From the NCBI RefSeq assembly GCF_000389965.1, contig NC_021191.1:1179501-1243500 (forward strand): a stretch of 64,000 nucleotides of DNA. The letters run 5' to 3'. A model generated the notes under the pieces. That model was not told where the DNA came from, searched no databases, and was given only the letters and a program-made list of their open reading frames with translations. This document shows positions 9,438-17,435 of the stretch, piece by piece. A program made the position numbers and the translations under genes. Each line of letters starts with the position of its first letter. The stretch's first letter is position 1. Source of the DNA: Actinoplanes sp. N902-109 (lineage in GTDB: Bacteria; Actinomycetota; Actinomycetes; Mycobacteriales; Micromonosporaceae).

Positions 9438-10343
9438 TTGAGAGTCGCTGCCATCGACTGCGGAACCAACTCGATCCGGCTGCTGATCGCGGATGTGGGC
9501 GAGGGCTCGCTCATCGATGTGTCGCGCCGGATGGAGATCGTCCGGCTGGGCGAGGGCGTCGACCGCACCGGGCAGCTCGCGCCGGCCGCGATTGAACGCA
9601 CCCGCCAGGCGCTGCTCGGCTATGCGGCCGAGATCGCCGAGCTCGGCGTGAGCCGGGTGCGCATGTGCGCGACCTCGGCATCGCGGGACGCGTCGAACGC
9701 CGCCGACTTCCAGGCCATGGTGCGCACGGTACTGGGCACGGATCCCGAGGTCATCACCGGTGACGAGGAGGCCCGGCTGTCCTTCGCGGGCGCGGTGGCC
9801 GGGCTGCGGGCCGACCCGCCCTACCTGGTGGTGGACATCGGCGGCGGCTCCACCGAGTTCGTGGTGGGCGACACCGAGGTGCGGCATGCGATGTCGGTGG
9901 ACATCGGCTGTGTCCGGCTCACCGAACGGCATCTGCACAGCGATCCGCCCACCCCGGCCGAGGTCGCCGCGGCCGAGCAGGACATCACCGCGGCCGTCGA
10001 CACCGCACTGCGCACGGTGTCCGGTCACAACGCCGCCACGCTGGTCGGGCTGGCCGGGTCGGTCACCACCGTGGCCGCGCTGGCCCAGGGCCTTCCCCGG
10101 TACGACCCGGAGCGCATCCACCACGCCCGGATCGGTTTCGAGGACGTGGCCAAGGTGACCACCGACCTGCTCGGCGCGACCGTCGCCGACCGGCGCGAGC
10201 TGCCGTCGATGCACCCGGGCCGGGCCGATGTGATCGGCGCAGGAGCCCTGATCCTGCGCATCGTCATGGAGCGCGCCGGTCAGCACACGGTGATCGCCAG
10301 CGAGCACGACATCCTCGACGGCATCGCGTTCTCCCTGGTCTAG
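9438..10343 (+). CDS. Ppx/GppA family phosphatase (exopolyphosphatase)
   Basis: This 301-residue protein of the ASKHA superfamily hydrolyses polyphosphate and/or pppGpp. Phosphate-binding motifs are VAAIDCGTNSIRLLIADVG at the N-terminus and VVDIGGGSTEFVVGD near residue 130, with GLAGSVTTVAALAQ and HPGRADVIGAGALIL later. The TTG at 9438 is the likely start: it is preceded at six bases by gggag, and the protein then begins exactly at the conserved first strand. It is shorter than full E. coli Ppx because it lacks the C-terminal HD domain, as in Rv1026. A PPK2 kinase and CHAD protein are encoded at 30.6-33.2 kb. Confidence 0.93.
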   Translation: MRVAAIDCGTNSIRLLIADVGEGSLIDVSRRMEIVRLGEGVDRTGQLAPAAIERTRQALLGYAAEIAELGVSRVRMCATSASRDASNAADFQAMVRTVLGTDPEVITGDEEARLSFAGAVAGLRADPPYLVVDIGGGSTEFVVGDTEVRHAMSVDIGCVRLTERHLHSDPPTPAEVAAAEQDITAAVDTALRTVSGHNAATLVGLAGSVTTVAALAQGLPRYDPERIHHARIGFEDVAKVTTDLLGATVADRRELPSMHPGRADVIGAGALILRIVMERAGQHTVIASEHDILDGIAFSLV

Positions 10344-10744
10344 TCGTCCTCGGCCCAGATCCCCGGGTCGGTCCAGCGGTCGTCCCCGGGACTGCTCCCC
10401 GTCCCGGGTGCGCTTCGGCGGAGCAGCAGCACGACCTCGGCCACCAGGGTGATCAGCAGCAGCGGCACCGAGACGGCCAGGGCCAGCAGCCCGTTCAGCG
10501 TCCCCAGGCTGTTCGCCGCCGTGTCGGTGTTCGCCATGAAATGAGCGACGTCGTGCTCCGGGTCCACCGGCGCTGCCGCCAGCGACGACCCGGCCGCCAG
10601 GATCGCCACGAGGATGGTGCCGAACGGCGCGAGCAGCACGAACCACAGCCGGGCCCGGCGGCTGCCGCCCAGGCACAGCAGCGCCCACGTCGCGACAAGC
10701 AGTCCGGGCAGCACCCATCCGCCGACGGGGATCTCGGTGGTCAC
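10340..10744 (-). CDS. Small hypothetical membrane protein
   Basis: This 134-residue protein has about four membrane segments: WVLPGLLVATWALLCL, LWFVLLAPFGTILVAILAAG, and a long C-terminal LLALAVSVPLLLITLVAEVV block, with a soluble acidic tail GDDRWTDPGIWAEDD. I do not recognise a family. GTG 10744 was preferred over ATG 10780, because the longer form would run through the -35 element of the divergent padR promoter. The longer form would add 12 residues (MRNSVNEWQAGR). Its 3' end overlaps the ppx stop by 4 bp. Confidence 0.6.
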   Translation of the reverse strand: MTTEIPVGGWVLPGLLVATWALLCLGGSRRARLWFVLLAPFGTILVAILAAGSSLAAAPVDPEHDVAHFMANTDTAANSLGTLNGLLALAVSVPLLLITLVAEVVLLLRRSAPGTGSSPGDDRWTDPGIWAEDD

Positions 10745-10763
10745 GCGGCCAGCCTGCCATTCG

Positions 10764-10793
10764 TTGACACTATTTCGCATCGCACAGTAGTGT
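10764..10793 (+). promoter_or_regulatory. padR promoter with overlapping inverted repeat (candidate PadR operator)
   Basis: A consensus -35 TTGACA (10764-10769) is followed after 18 bases by TAGTGT (10788-10793), which fits the TANNNT -10 of actinobacteria. Seven bases further is GTG 10801, so the padR message is probably leaderless. The half-sites ACACTA (10767-10772) and TAGTGT (10788-10793) form an inverted repeat across both promoter elements, a sensible place for autorepression by PadR. Promoter elements are seen; regulator binding is inferred. Confidence 0.6.
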
Positions 10794-10800
10794 GCATCGC

Positions 10801-11130
10801 GTGGATACGACGCAGTTGCTCAAGGGCGTGCTGGATCTGGCCGTCCTGGCCGCCCTGCGGGACGAGGACGGCTACGGCTACGACATCCTGCGCCGCCTCC
10901 GCACCGCCGGGCTGGGTGAGGTCGGCGACGCCAGCGTCTACGGCACGCTGCGCCGGCTGTTCAACGGCGGTCTGCTGACCACGTACGTGGTGCCCAGCGA
11001 CGAGGGCCCGCACCGCAAGTACTACGCGCTGAACGCGGCCGGACTGGCCGAGTTGCAGCGATCGGGCAAGGTATGGCAAGGGTTTGCATCCACGATGAAC
11101 GATCTGCTTCGCGAGCGGGAGACGGCGTGA
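10801..11130 (+). CDS. PadR family transcriptional regulator
   Basis: This 109-residue winged-helix regulator shows the PadR signature: LLKGVLDLAVLAALRDEDGYGYDIL for the first helices, VGDASVYGTLRRLFNGGLLT for the recognition helix and wing, and EGPHRKYYALNAAGLAEL. A short C-terminal dimerisation helix follows (the PadR-s3 form). GTG 10801 matches a leaderless start from the promoter at 10764-10793; an in-frame GTG at 10792 would add three residues but lies on the -10 element. The stop overlaps the HAAS gene by 4 bp. PadR-s3/HAAS pairs are a known two-gene sensory unit. Confidence 0.92.
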   Translation: MDTTQLLKGVLDLAVLAALRDEDGYGYDILRRLRTAGLGEVGDASVYGTLRRLFNGGLLTTYVVPSDEGPHRKYYALNAAGLAELQRSGKVWQGFASTMNDLLRERETA

Positions 11131-12158
11131 ATTCCACGGCTCAGGACGAGATTGCCGCGTACGTGTTCGCGGTCCGCGCGGCCCTCGGTGACCTACCCGA
11201 GGGGCAGCGCGACGAGCTCCTCGAGGATCTGAGCGAGCACCTGTTCGAGGTGATGGCAGCCGACGGGCAGGGCTCGCTGGTCGAACGGGTGGGCAGCCCC
11301 GAGGCGTACGCCGCCGAGCTGCGCAACACCGCGCCCTACGTCGGCGGCTTCCCGGACCCGCCGGCCCGGCCCAACCCGCTGGTCGAGCTGCGCGACCGGC
11401 TGCTGCCGCACCTGCACACGGCCGATCTGCGCGCCGGTCGGGTGCTGGGCTACGAGCGGCTCAGCGACTTCGGCCGCCTGCTCCGCCCGGCGTGGTGGGT
11501 GCTGCGCGGCTATCTGCTGGCGATGCTGGTCGCCGCCCTGCTCGACAACGGCGACCAGCCGCTCGGTCTGCTGCCCCGCATCGGCGGCAGCGATGCCCTG
11601 GCCGTGCTGCTCGTCGCCGGTGGCGTGATCGCGTCGGTGTGGTTCGGCCGGCGCCGGTTCGAGCTGAAACAGGGACCGCGCTACGGGCTGTACGCGGGCT
11701 CGGCCGTGCTGGTCATCGTCGGGCTGAGCGGCTTCTTCGCTGCCGACGGCAACTCCCGCGACTCCTACTACTCGAACGTGACCGGCTACGACAACCCGTA
11801 CAGCGGCATCGAGGACGTCTTCGTCTACGACGATCAGGGCAACCTGGTCACCAATGCGCGTCTGCTCGACCAGAACGGCCAGCCGATCCACCTCGGCAAC
11901 GCCTCCTGCTACGACGAGGAACAGGGCTTCTCCGAGGACCGGACGCCGGGCGTCTACCCGTTCTGCCCGCTGAAGGCGCCGTTCCGGGCACCCAGCGCCT
12001 CGGCCGATCCCAGTGCCTCGCCCGACCCCAGTGCCTCGGCTGCTCCCGGCGCTTCTGCTGCTCCGAGCGCTTCTGCTGCTCCCGGCGCTTCTGCTGCCAC
12101 GCCGGCCCCGTCGCGCACGCCGAGCCCCAGCGCTTCCCCGGGTGACGCCGGCCGGTGA
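11127..12158 (+). CDS. HAAS signalling-domain membrane protein
   Basis: This is a 343-residue partner of PadR. The N-terminal ~90 residues form the helical HAAS domain (DEIAAYVFAVRAALGDLPEG then DELLEDLSEHLFEV and ERVGSPEAYAAELR). Three membrane segments follow near residues 125-205 (WWVLRGYLLAMLVAALL; ALAVLLVAGGVIASVWFG; YAGSAVLVIVGLSGFFAA). The extracellular part is rich in Tyr, Asp and Asn. It ends in a low-complexity Ala/Ser/Pro tail with DPSAS and APGAS repeats coded by imperfect DNA repeats at about 11990-12140. The GTG overlaps the padR stop. HAAS proteins are thought to sense signals and control the attached output; the ligand is unknown. Confidence 0.85.
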   Translation: MNSTAQDEIAAYVFAVRAALGDLPEGQRDELLEDLSEHLFEVMAADGQGSLVERVGSPEAYAAELRNTAPYVGGFPDPPARPNPLVELRDRLLPHLHTADLRAGRVLGYERLSDFGRLLRPAWWVLRGYLLAMLVAALLDNGDQPLGLLPRIGGSDALAVLLVAGGVIASVWFGRRRFELKQGPRYGLYAGSAVLVIVGLSGFFAADGNSRDSYYSNVTGYDNPYSGIEDVFVYDDQGNLVTNARLLDQNGQPIHLGNASCYDEEQGFSEDRTPGVYPFCPLKAPFRAPSASADPSASPDPSASAAPGASAAPSASAAPGASAATPAPSRTPSPSASPGDAGR

Positions 12159-12258
12159 ATCCGGTTCGCGGCTGGACCGGCCCGGCACGCGCGACCGGCC
12201 CTGAGGCAGAGCCGACCCCGCGTCACCCGGCGGGCGGCGGCAGTGCTTCGCTGAGGGC

Positions 12259-12996
12259 GTGCTGAGCCGTACCCCCGAGGATGTCGCCGCGCACGCGGCC
12301 GCCGCGTCCGATCTGCCGGTGCTCGACGCCGGCATCTCGGACTGCTTCGCGTGCCCCCGCCTGGTTGCCTGGCGTGAGGAGGTCGCGGTCACCAAGCGCG
12401 CCGCGTTCCGCGACCAGACCTACTGGGGGCGCCCGATCCCCGGGTTCGGGCCGGCCGGTGCCGAGATCGGCATCCTCGGGCTGGCCCCGGCCGCGCACGG
12501 CGGCAACCGCACCGGCCGCGTCTTCACCGGCGACCGCTCCGGCGACGTGCTGTTCGCGGCGCTGCACCGGGCCGGTCTCGCCAACCAGCCGACCAGCGTC
12601 AGCGCGGACGACGGGCTGAGCCTCCGGCACACGCGGATCTTCGCGGCGGTCCGCTGTGCCCCGCCGGACAACAAGCCGTTGCCGGTCGAGCGGGACACCT
12701 GCGCCCCGTGGCTGCACCGGGAGGTCGAACTCATCCGGCCCACGCTGCGCGTCGTGGTCGCTTTAGGCGGGTTTGCCTGGGCCGCTTGGTGGCCGATTCT
12801 CAAGCATGTGTACGGCCGCAGCGCCCCGGTGCCCCGCCCCACCTTCACCCACGGCGCCCATGTCAGCCTGCCCGGCGGCCCTGACCTGCTCGGTTGTTAC
12901 CACGTGTCGCAGCAGAACACGTTCACCGGCCGGTTGACGCCCGCCATGCTGGACGACGTGTTCGACAGTGCGAAACGCCTAGCGGGCCTGGCATGA
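12259..12996 (+). CDS. Family 5 uracil-DNA glycosylase (UdgB type)
   Basis: This 245-residue base-excision repair enzyme removes uracil and other deaminated bases. The family 5 active site is clear: GLAPAAHGGNRTGRVFTGD near residue 75, where Ala-Ala replaces the Asp/Asn of other families, and the C-terminal GCYHVSQQNTFTGRLT. Four iron-sulfur cysteines can be placed in DCFACPRLV, VRCAPP and CAPW. The start is GTG 12259 (VLSRTPEDVAA). One rare TTA leucine codon lies at 12763-12765 (codon 169) in VVVALGGF, making the gene a candidate for control by the tRNA-Leu(UAA) at 18863. Confidence 0.93.
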   Translation: MLSRTPEDVAAHAAAASDLPVLDAGISDCFACPRLVAWREEVAVTKRAAFRDQTYWGRPIPGFGPAGAEIGILGLAPAAHGGNRTGRVFTGDRSGDVLFAALHRAGLANQPTSVSADDGLSLRHTRIFAAVRCAPPDNKPLPVERDTCAPWLHREVELIRPTLRVVVALGGFAWAAWWPILKHVYGRSAPVPRPTFTHGAHVSLPGGPDLLGCYHVSQQNTFTGRLTPAMLDDVFDSAKRLAGLA

Positions 12997-13061
12997 TTCG
13001 AGCCTGCGGTAACGACCGCACCTCACTCGCACGGCCGGAACCAGCAAGGAACATCTGAGCT

Positions 13062-13763
13062 TTGGACTTCGCCGCACTGCGCCGCTGGTGGCCCCTGGCC
13101 GCCGTCCTCGTGCTGCTCACCGTCGCCGCGCTGGCGGCCACCCGGTCGGCGCCGCAGCTCGAGCGGTTCAACCCCGACCCGGCCCCGGAGCCGACCGCCG
13201 CGCCGCTGTTGCCGCCCACCGCGGAGCCGGTCACCAGCGCGGCTGTCAAGGAACCGGTCGAGGCCGCCGGTGGCCTGCCCGACTGGGTGCACACCGCGGC
13301 GTGGATCGTCCTGGTCATCGCCGGTGCCCTGGTCGTCGGCCTGGTGATCTGGGCGTTGTTCCGGGACGTGGCCCGCCGCCGGGGGGCGCGCCGCGGCAAG
13401 CGGGCGCCCACCCGCTCGGACGCGCGTACCCAGGAGGATCTGGTCGCCGCGGTGGACGCGGGCCTGCAGGAGCTCTCGGACAACGACCGGGATCCGCGCC
13501 GGGCGGTCATCGCCTGCTGGGTGCGGCTGGAGGACGCCGCGGCAGCGGCCGGCACCCCGCGGCACGCCGGCGACAGCCCGACCGACCTGGTCGCGCGGTT
13601 GCTGGCCGAGCAGCAGCTGGACGCGGCCGTGCTCACACCGTTCGCGCACGTGTACCGGCAGGCGCGCTATGCGACGCACACCGTCGACGACCAGATGCGT
13701 GAGCAGGCCCGGTCGGCGCTGCAGCGGTTGCGCACCGACCTCGGGGCGGGGGTGGCCGGATGA
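13062..13763 (+). CDS. DUF4129 domain-containing membrane protein
   Basis: This is a 233-residue protein, first of a five-gene MoxR operon. The N-terminus has a membrane anchor (WWPLAAVLVLLTVAALAAT), then a Pro-rich external stretch, a second membrane helix (TAAWIVLVIAGALVVGLVIW) and a cytoplasmic DUF4129 domain ending TVDDQMREQARSALQRLR. The first codon appears to be TTG 13062, preceded by aaggaa. DUF4129 usually sits beside transglutaminase, DUF58 and MoxR genes in systems tied to membrane-protein assembly. It overlaps the next gene by 4 bp. Confidence 0.82.
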   Translation: MDFAALRRWWPLAAVLVLLTVAALAATRSAPQLERFNPDPAPEPTAAPLLPPTAEPVTSAAVKEPVEAAGGLPDWVHTAAWIVLVIAGALVVGLVIWALFRDVARRRGARRGKRAPTRSDARTQEDLVAAVDAGLQELSDNDRDPRRAVIACWVRLEDAAAAAGTPRHAGDSPTDLVARLLAEQQLDAAVLTPFAHVYRQARYATHTVDDQMREQARSALQRLRTDLGAGVAG

Positions 13764-14359
13764 GCGACGAGGGACTTGCCGGACTTTTCTCGACAGCCGA
13801 CGAGCCGGTCGTCACCGAGGAGCAGCTGGCGGCTCCCGGTGAGCCGGGGCGACGCCGGCGGTTCGGCTGGATTGCGCGCGACGTCCTGCTCATCGCGGCG
13901 GCGGTGACCGTCACCATGGCGGTGCTGCGCTCGCAGGGCATCAAGGTGTCGGTGCTGCTGGTCGTGGCCGCGTTCGTGGCGTTGCGGCTGCTCCTGCTGG
14001 CAGTGTCCGAAGTGGCGCCGCCGCCACTGCCCCGCCGCTCGGCTGCGCGCGGTGAGGAATCCGGCGAGTACGCCTGGGCCACCGGCGACAGCCTGCGCAG
14101 CACGGTGCGCCGCTGGGAGCAACAACTCGAGTGGTCGCAGGAGGACCCGGACCGGTTCTCGCGTATCGTCCTGCCCGCGTTGTCAGAACTCGCGGACGAG
14201 CGGCTGCGGTTGCGCCACGGCATCACCCGCGCCACGGATCCGCGCCGGGCGCGGGAGCTGATGGGTGAGTCGCTGTGGCAGATGCTGAACGATCGGGGCC
14301 GGCGCGCGCCGAAACCCCGCGAGCTGGCGGCGTACGTGGACGCCTTGGAAAAGATCTGA
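13760..14359 (+). CDS. Membrane protein of the MoxR operon (hypothetical)
   Basis: This 199-residue protein has an acidic N-terminus, two adjacent membrane helices (VLLIAAAVTVTMAVLRSQGI and VSVLLVVAAFVALRLLLLAV, about residues 40-85) and a soluble helical C-terminal domain (STVRRWEQQLEWSQEDPDRF). I do not recognise a named domain. Proteins of this size and shape recur between DUF4129 and MoxR in actinomycetes, so it is likely a subunit of the same system. ATG overlaps the upstream stop (ATGA), and MoxR starts 13 bp downstream. Confidence 0.75.
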   Translation: MSDEGLAGLFSTADEPVVTEEQLAAPGEPGRRRRFGWIARDVLLIAAAVTVTMAVLRSQGIKVSVLLVVAAFVALRLLLLAVSEVAPPPLPRRSAARGEESGEYAWATGDSLRSTVRRWEQQLEWSQEDPDRFSRIVLPALSELADERLRLRHGITRATDPRRARELMGESLWQMLNDRGRRAPKPRELAAYVDALEKI

Positions 14360-14372
14360 GAAGGGTGGTTCG

Positions 14373-15383
14373 GTGACGGACGCGAGCGTGGAGGCGATGC
14401 CGCCCTATGAGGTGGGCCGCCTGGCCGGCGCGGTCCTCGACGAAGTCGGCAGCGTGGTGGTCGGCAAGCGGGAGTCGCTCGAGCTGGTGCTGGCCGGCAT
14501 CCTCGCCGGTGGGCACGTGCTGCTGGAGGACCTGCCCGGCCTGGGCAAGACGCTTACCGCCCGGTCGTTCGCGCAGGCGCTCGGGCTCGACTTCCGGCGT
14601 CTGCAGTTCACCCCGGACCTGCTGCCCGCGGACGTGACCGGCTCGTTCCTCTACGACCAGCGCAAGGGCGACTTCGCGTTCCGGGCCGGCCCGGTGTTCA
14701 CCAACATGCTGCTGGCCGACGAGATCAACCGGACGCCGCCGAAGACCCAGGCCGCGCTGCTGGAGGCCATGCAGGAGAAGCAGGTCTCGGTTGAAGGCGT
14801 CACCTACCGGCTGGACCCCCCGTTCCATGTGCTGGCCACGGCCAACCCCATCGAGTACGAGGGCACCTACCCGCTCCCCGAAGCCCAGCTGGACCGGTTC
14901 CTGCTCAGGGTGTCGTTCGGCTATCCGACGCCGGACGAGGAATGGGACGTACTGCGCCGCCGGATGTCCCGCCGCCGCGAGGAGGCCCAGCTCACGCCGG
15001 TGGTGAACGCTCGCACGCTGCAGGCGATGCAGGCGGCACTGGAGTCCATCGTGGTCGAGGACTCGATCGGCCGCTACATCGTGGCGCTGACCGCGGCAAC
15101 CCGGGAGCACGCCTCCGCGCTGGTCGGCTCGTCGCCGCGCGGCTCGCTGGCGCTGCTGCTGCTGGCCCGCGCCCGGGCGGTCATGGCGGGCCGCGACTAC
15201 GTCGTGCCCGAGGACGTCAAGGACGTGGCGGTCCCGGCTCTGGCCCACCGGATCACCCTGCGGCCGGAGATGTGGCTGCGCCGGGTCGACCCGTCGTTCG
15301 TGGTCCAGGAGGTGCTGCAGAACGTGCCGGCCCCGGCGAGCGGCGCGCTGCCCACGTACGCGGGCGGGTATGCCGAGCAGTGA
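14373..15383 (+). CDS. MoxR family AAA+ ATPase
   Basis: This is a 336-residue MoxR-type AAA+ ATPase, a chaperone-like motor often paired with VWA or DUF58 proteins. Walker A is LLEDLPGLGKTLTARSF, Walker B LLADEINRTPPKTQAALLEA, sensor 1 VLATANPIEYEGTYPLPEAQ with the arginine finger region LDRFLLRVSFGYP, and the C-terminal lid contains GSSPRGSLALLLLARA. The start is GTG 14373, with agaagggtgg upstream. It overlaps the DUF58 gene by 4 bp, implying a stoichiometric pair. Confidence 0.95.
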   Translation: MTDASVEAMPPYEVGRLAGAVLDEVGSVVVGKRESLELVLAGILAGGHVLLEDLPGLGKTLTARSFAQALGLDFRRLQFTPDLLPADVTGSFLYDQRKGDFAFRAGPVFTNMLLADEINRTPPKTQAALLEAMQEKQVSVEGVTYRLDPPFHVLATANPIEYEGTYPLPEAQLDRFLLRVSFGYPTPDEEWDVLRRRMSRRREEAQLTPVVNARTLQAMQAALESIVVEDSIGRYIVALTAATREHASALVGSSPRGSLALLLLARARAVMAGRDYVVPEDVKDVAVPALAHRITLRPEMWLRRVDPSFVVQEVLQNVPAPASGALPTYAGGYAEQ

Positions 15384-16744
15384 CCGTGTCCGATCTGCCC
15401 ATGCTGCGCGCGGCCGTGCCGCCGGTGCCGGAGGCCGCGGCGGTCCCGGGGTGGGCCCCGCCGGTCTGGGTGCCGACCCGCGCGCTCGGGCGCACGGTCC
15501 TGCTCACCGGGCTGCTGCTGGTGCTCGGGGTGGCGCTCGGCCGGGTCGACCTGGTGCTGCTGGCCGCCCCGTTCGCGATCGGCGCCGCGGTCGGTCTGCG
15601 CCGGATGCCGCGGTCGGCGCCTGAGCTGAGCATCGAGGCCGACGAGGAGCACATCGTCGAGGGCGGGGACGTGCAGGCGGCGCTGACCGTGGCCAACCCC
15701 GACGTGATCAACTACGACCTCGTGGTGGTGCGCACCCGTACCTCGCCGTGGCTGCGGCTCGAGGACGCCGACCGGCCGCACGCCATCGCGGTCGCCCCGG
15801 ACGGCTGGACCGCGGTGGACCTGAGCGGCCGGGCCACGCGCTGGGGCCGGCAGGCCGTCGGTCCCGCCGCGGCCCGGGTCGCCGCGTGCGGTGGGCTGCT
15901 GGCCTGCCGTCCGGTGGTGATCCCGGCCCGCGGGGTGCGGGTCTATCCGGAGACCGAGCCGTTCGCCGCGACCGAGGCGATGCCCGCGGCGGCCGGTCTG
16001 GTCGGCAACCACCGTTCCCGGCGTCCGGGCGAGGGCGGCGAGCTGGCCGGCGTGCGCCCGTTCGCGCCGGGTGACCGGCTGCGCCGGATCGACTGGCGGG
16101 TCTCTCTGCGCACCCGTGATCTGCACGTGGCGTCCACTTTGTCCGACCGTGACGCCGAGGTCCTGCTCCTGCTCGACGTGCTCGGCGAAGCCGGTGAATC
16201 CGGGGGCGTGAAGGGCAAGGCATCCGTTCTGGACACCACCGTACGGGCGGCAGCCGCCATCGCCGAGCACTACCTGCAGCGCGGTGACCGGGTGTCGCTG
16301 GCGGAATACGGCTCCTCGGCCCGGCGGCTGCGCCCCGCGACCGGCCGGCGGCAATACCTGACCGTGCTGGAATGGCTGCTCGACGTCCGGGCCGACAACA
16401 GTGAGCCCCACGAGCACGTCTTCGGCGCCCACAACGTCTCCTCGGACGCGCTCGTGGTCGTGCTGACCCCGCTGGTCGATCCGCGGGCGGCCGACATGCT
16501 CGCCGGGCTGGTCCAGTCGGGGCGCTACACGGTCGCCGTGGACACCCTGCCCGGCGATGCCACGCCGCCGGAACGCGGGGCGTGGACCCCGCTCGCCACC
16601 CGGCTGTGGCGGATGGAACGCGAGAACGTGCTCGGCCGGTTGCGCGAGCACGGCGTACCGGTCGTGGAGTGGGCCGGTGCGGGCAGTCTCGACCTGGTGC
16701 TGCGGGACGTGGCGCGGCTCGCCTCCGCACCCCGGGGGCGCTGA
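15380..16744 (+). CDS. DUF58 domain-containing protein (VWA-like MoxR partner)
   Basis: This 454-residue protein is the usual partner of MoxR. Two N-terminal membrane helices (TVLLTGLLLVLGVALG and LVLLAAPFAIGAAVGL) are followed by a beta-rich external-type domain and then the DUF58 motif GELAGVRPFAPGDRLRRIDW near residue 225. A von Willebrand-like fold follows (VLLLLDVLGEAGE, then RGDRVSLAEYGSSARRLRP). The start GTG 15380 overlaps the MoxR stop by 4 bp. The open frame continues upstream inside moxR, but that part is a shadow. Confidence 0.9.
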   Translation: MTVSDLPMLRAAVPPVPEAAAVPGWAPPVWVPTRALGRTVLLTGLLLVLGVALGRVDLVLLAAPFAIGAAVGLRRMPRSAPELSIEADEEHIVEGGDVQAALTVANPDVINYDLVVVRTRTSPWLRLEDADRPHAIAVAPDGWTAVDLSGRATRWGRQAVGPAAARVAACGGLLACRPVVIPARGVRVYPETEPFAATEAMPAAAGLVGNHRSRRPGEGGELAGVRPFAPGDRLRRIDWRVSLRTRDLHVASTLSDRDAEVLLLLDVLGEAGESGGVKGKASVLDTTVRAAAAIAEHYLQRGDRVSLAEYGSSARRLRPATGRRQYLTVLEWLLDVRADNSEPHEHVFGAHNVSSDALVVVLTPLVDPRAADMLAGLVQSGRYTVAVDTLPGDATPPERGAWTPLATRLWRMERENVLGRLREHGVPVVEWAGAGSLDLVLRDVARLASAPRGR

Positions 16745-16745
16745 C

Positions 16746-17309
16746 ATGGCCGGAGGCATCTCAGGGCGGGCCGCCCGGGCCCGGCGGGTGGTCCAGCGGG
16801 CGACAATTCTTCCGCTTCTTGTCCGTACGGCGATCGGGTTGGCGTTCTTCCTGGCCATGACCGTCGCGTGGCCGGCGTCGCTGGTGGTCAGCCGCTGGCT
16901 CGCGCTGCTGGCGGTGGTGGCGATCTATCCGGCGGTCGCACCACGCGGCCGTGGTGTCACCGCCACGGTCCTCGTTGTCGTGGCCGGTTGGATTCTCGAC
17001 ACCACGTGGTACGACGCGCGCATCGCGCTGTGGCGGGTGCTCGCCATCGCGACGCTGACCTATGCCGGGCACACGCTTGCCGCCCTCGCGGCGGTGCTGC
17101 CCTATGACGCTGAGGTCGCCGTCGATGTCATAGGGTCGTGGATCGGCCGGGCCGGGCTCGTCGTGCTCGGATCGGCCCTGCTGACCGTCATCGTCCTGGG
17201 TCTGACCTCGGATTTGGCCGGCAGTGCGTTCCTCGTGGCGACCCTGGCCGGGCTCGCCTGCGCGGTGGGGCTGACCCTGCTGCTGGCCCGGTTGCTACGC
17301 CGTCCGTGA
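16746..17309 (+). CDS. Hypothetical membrane protein, end of MoxR operon
   Basis: This 187-residue protein has a short basic N-terminus and about five membrane helices (LLVRTAIGLAFFLAMTVAW, WLALLAVVAIYPAV, VTATVLVVVAGWIL, LWRVLAIATLTYAGHTLAALAA, and two C-terminal ones ending LLLARLLRRP). No family is recognised. ATG 16746 lies one base after the DUF58 stop, so it closes the operon that begins at 13062. Confidence 0.75.
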   Translation: MAGGISGRAARARRVVQRATILPLLVRTAIGLAFFLAMTVAWPASLVVSRWLALLAVVAIYPAVAPRGRGVTATVLVVVAGWILDTTWYDARIALWRVLAIATLTYAGHTLAALAAVLPYDAEVAVDVIGSWIGRAGLVVLGSALLTVIVLGLTSDLAGSAFLVATLAGLACAVGLTLLLARLLRRP

Positions 17310-17435
17310 TGGTGTTTTCACAGGCTGTTCTCAGCGAAACGAAATCGAAATCCAGGCGTTACGACTCTTGACGTCGCAGCTTGTCCTTGGTCACACATCG
17401 GCGCATCCGGGCGGCCGGGGCGCGACAATGATGGG

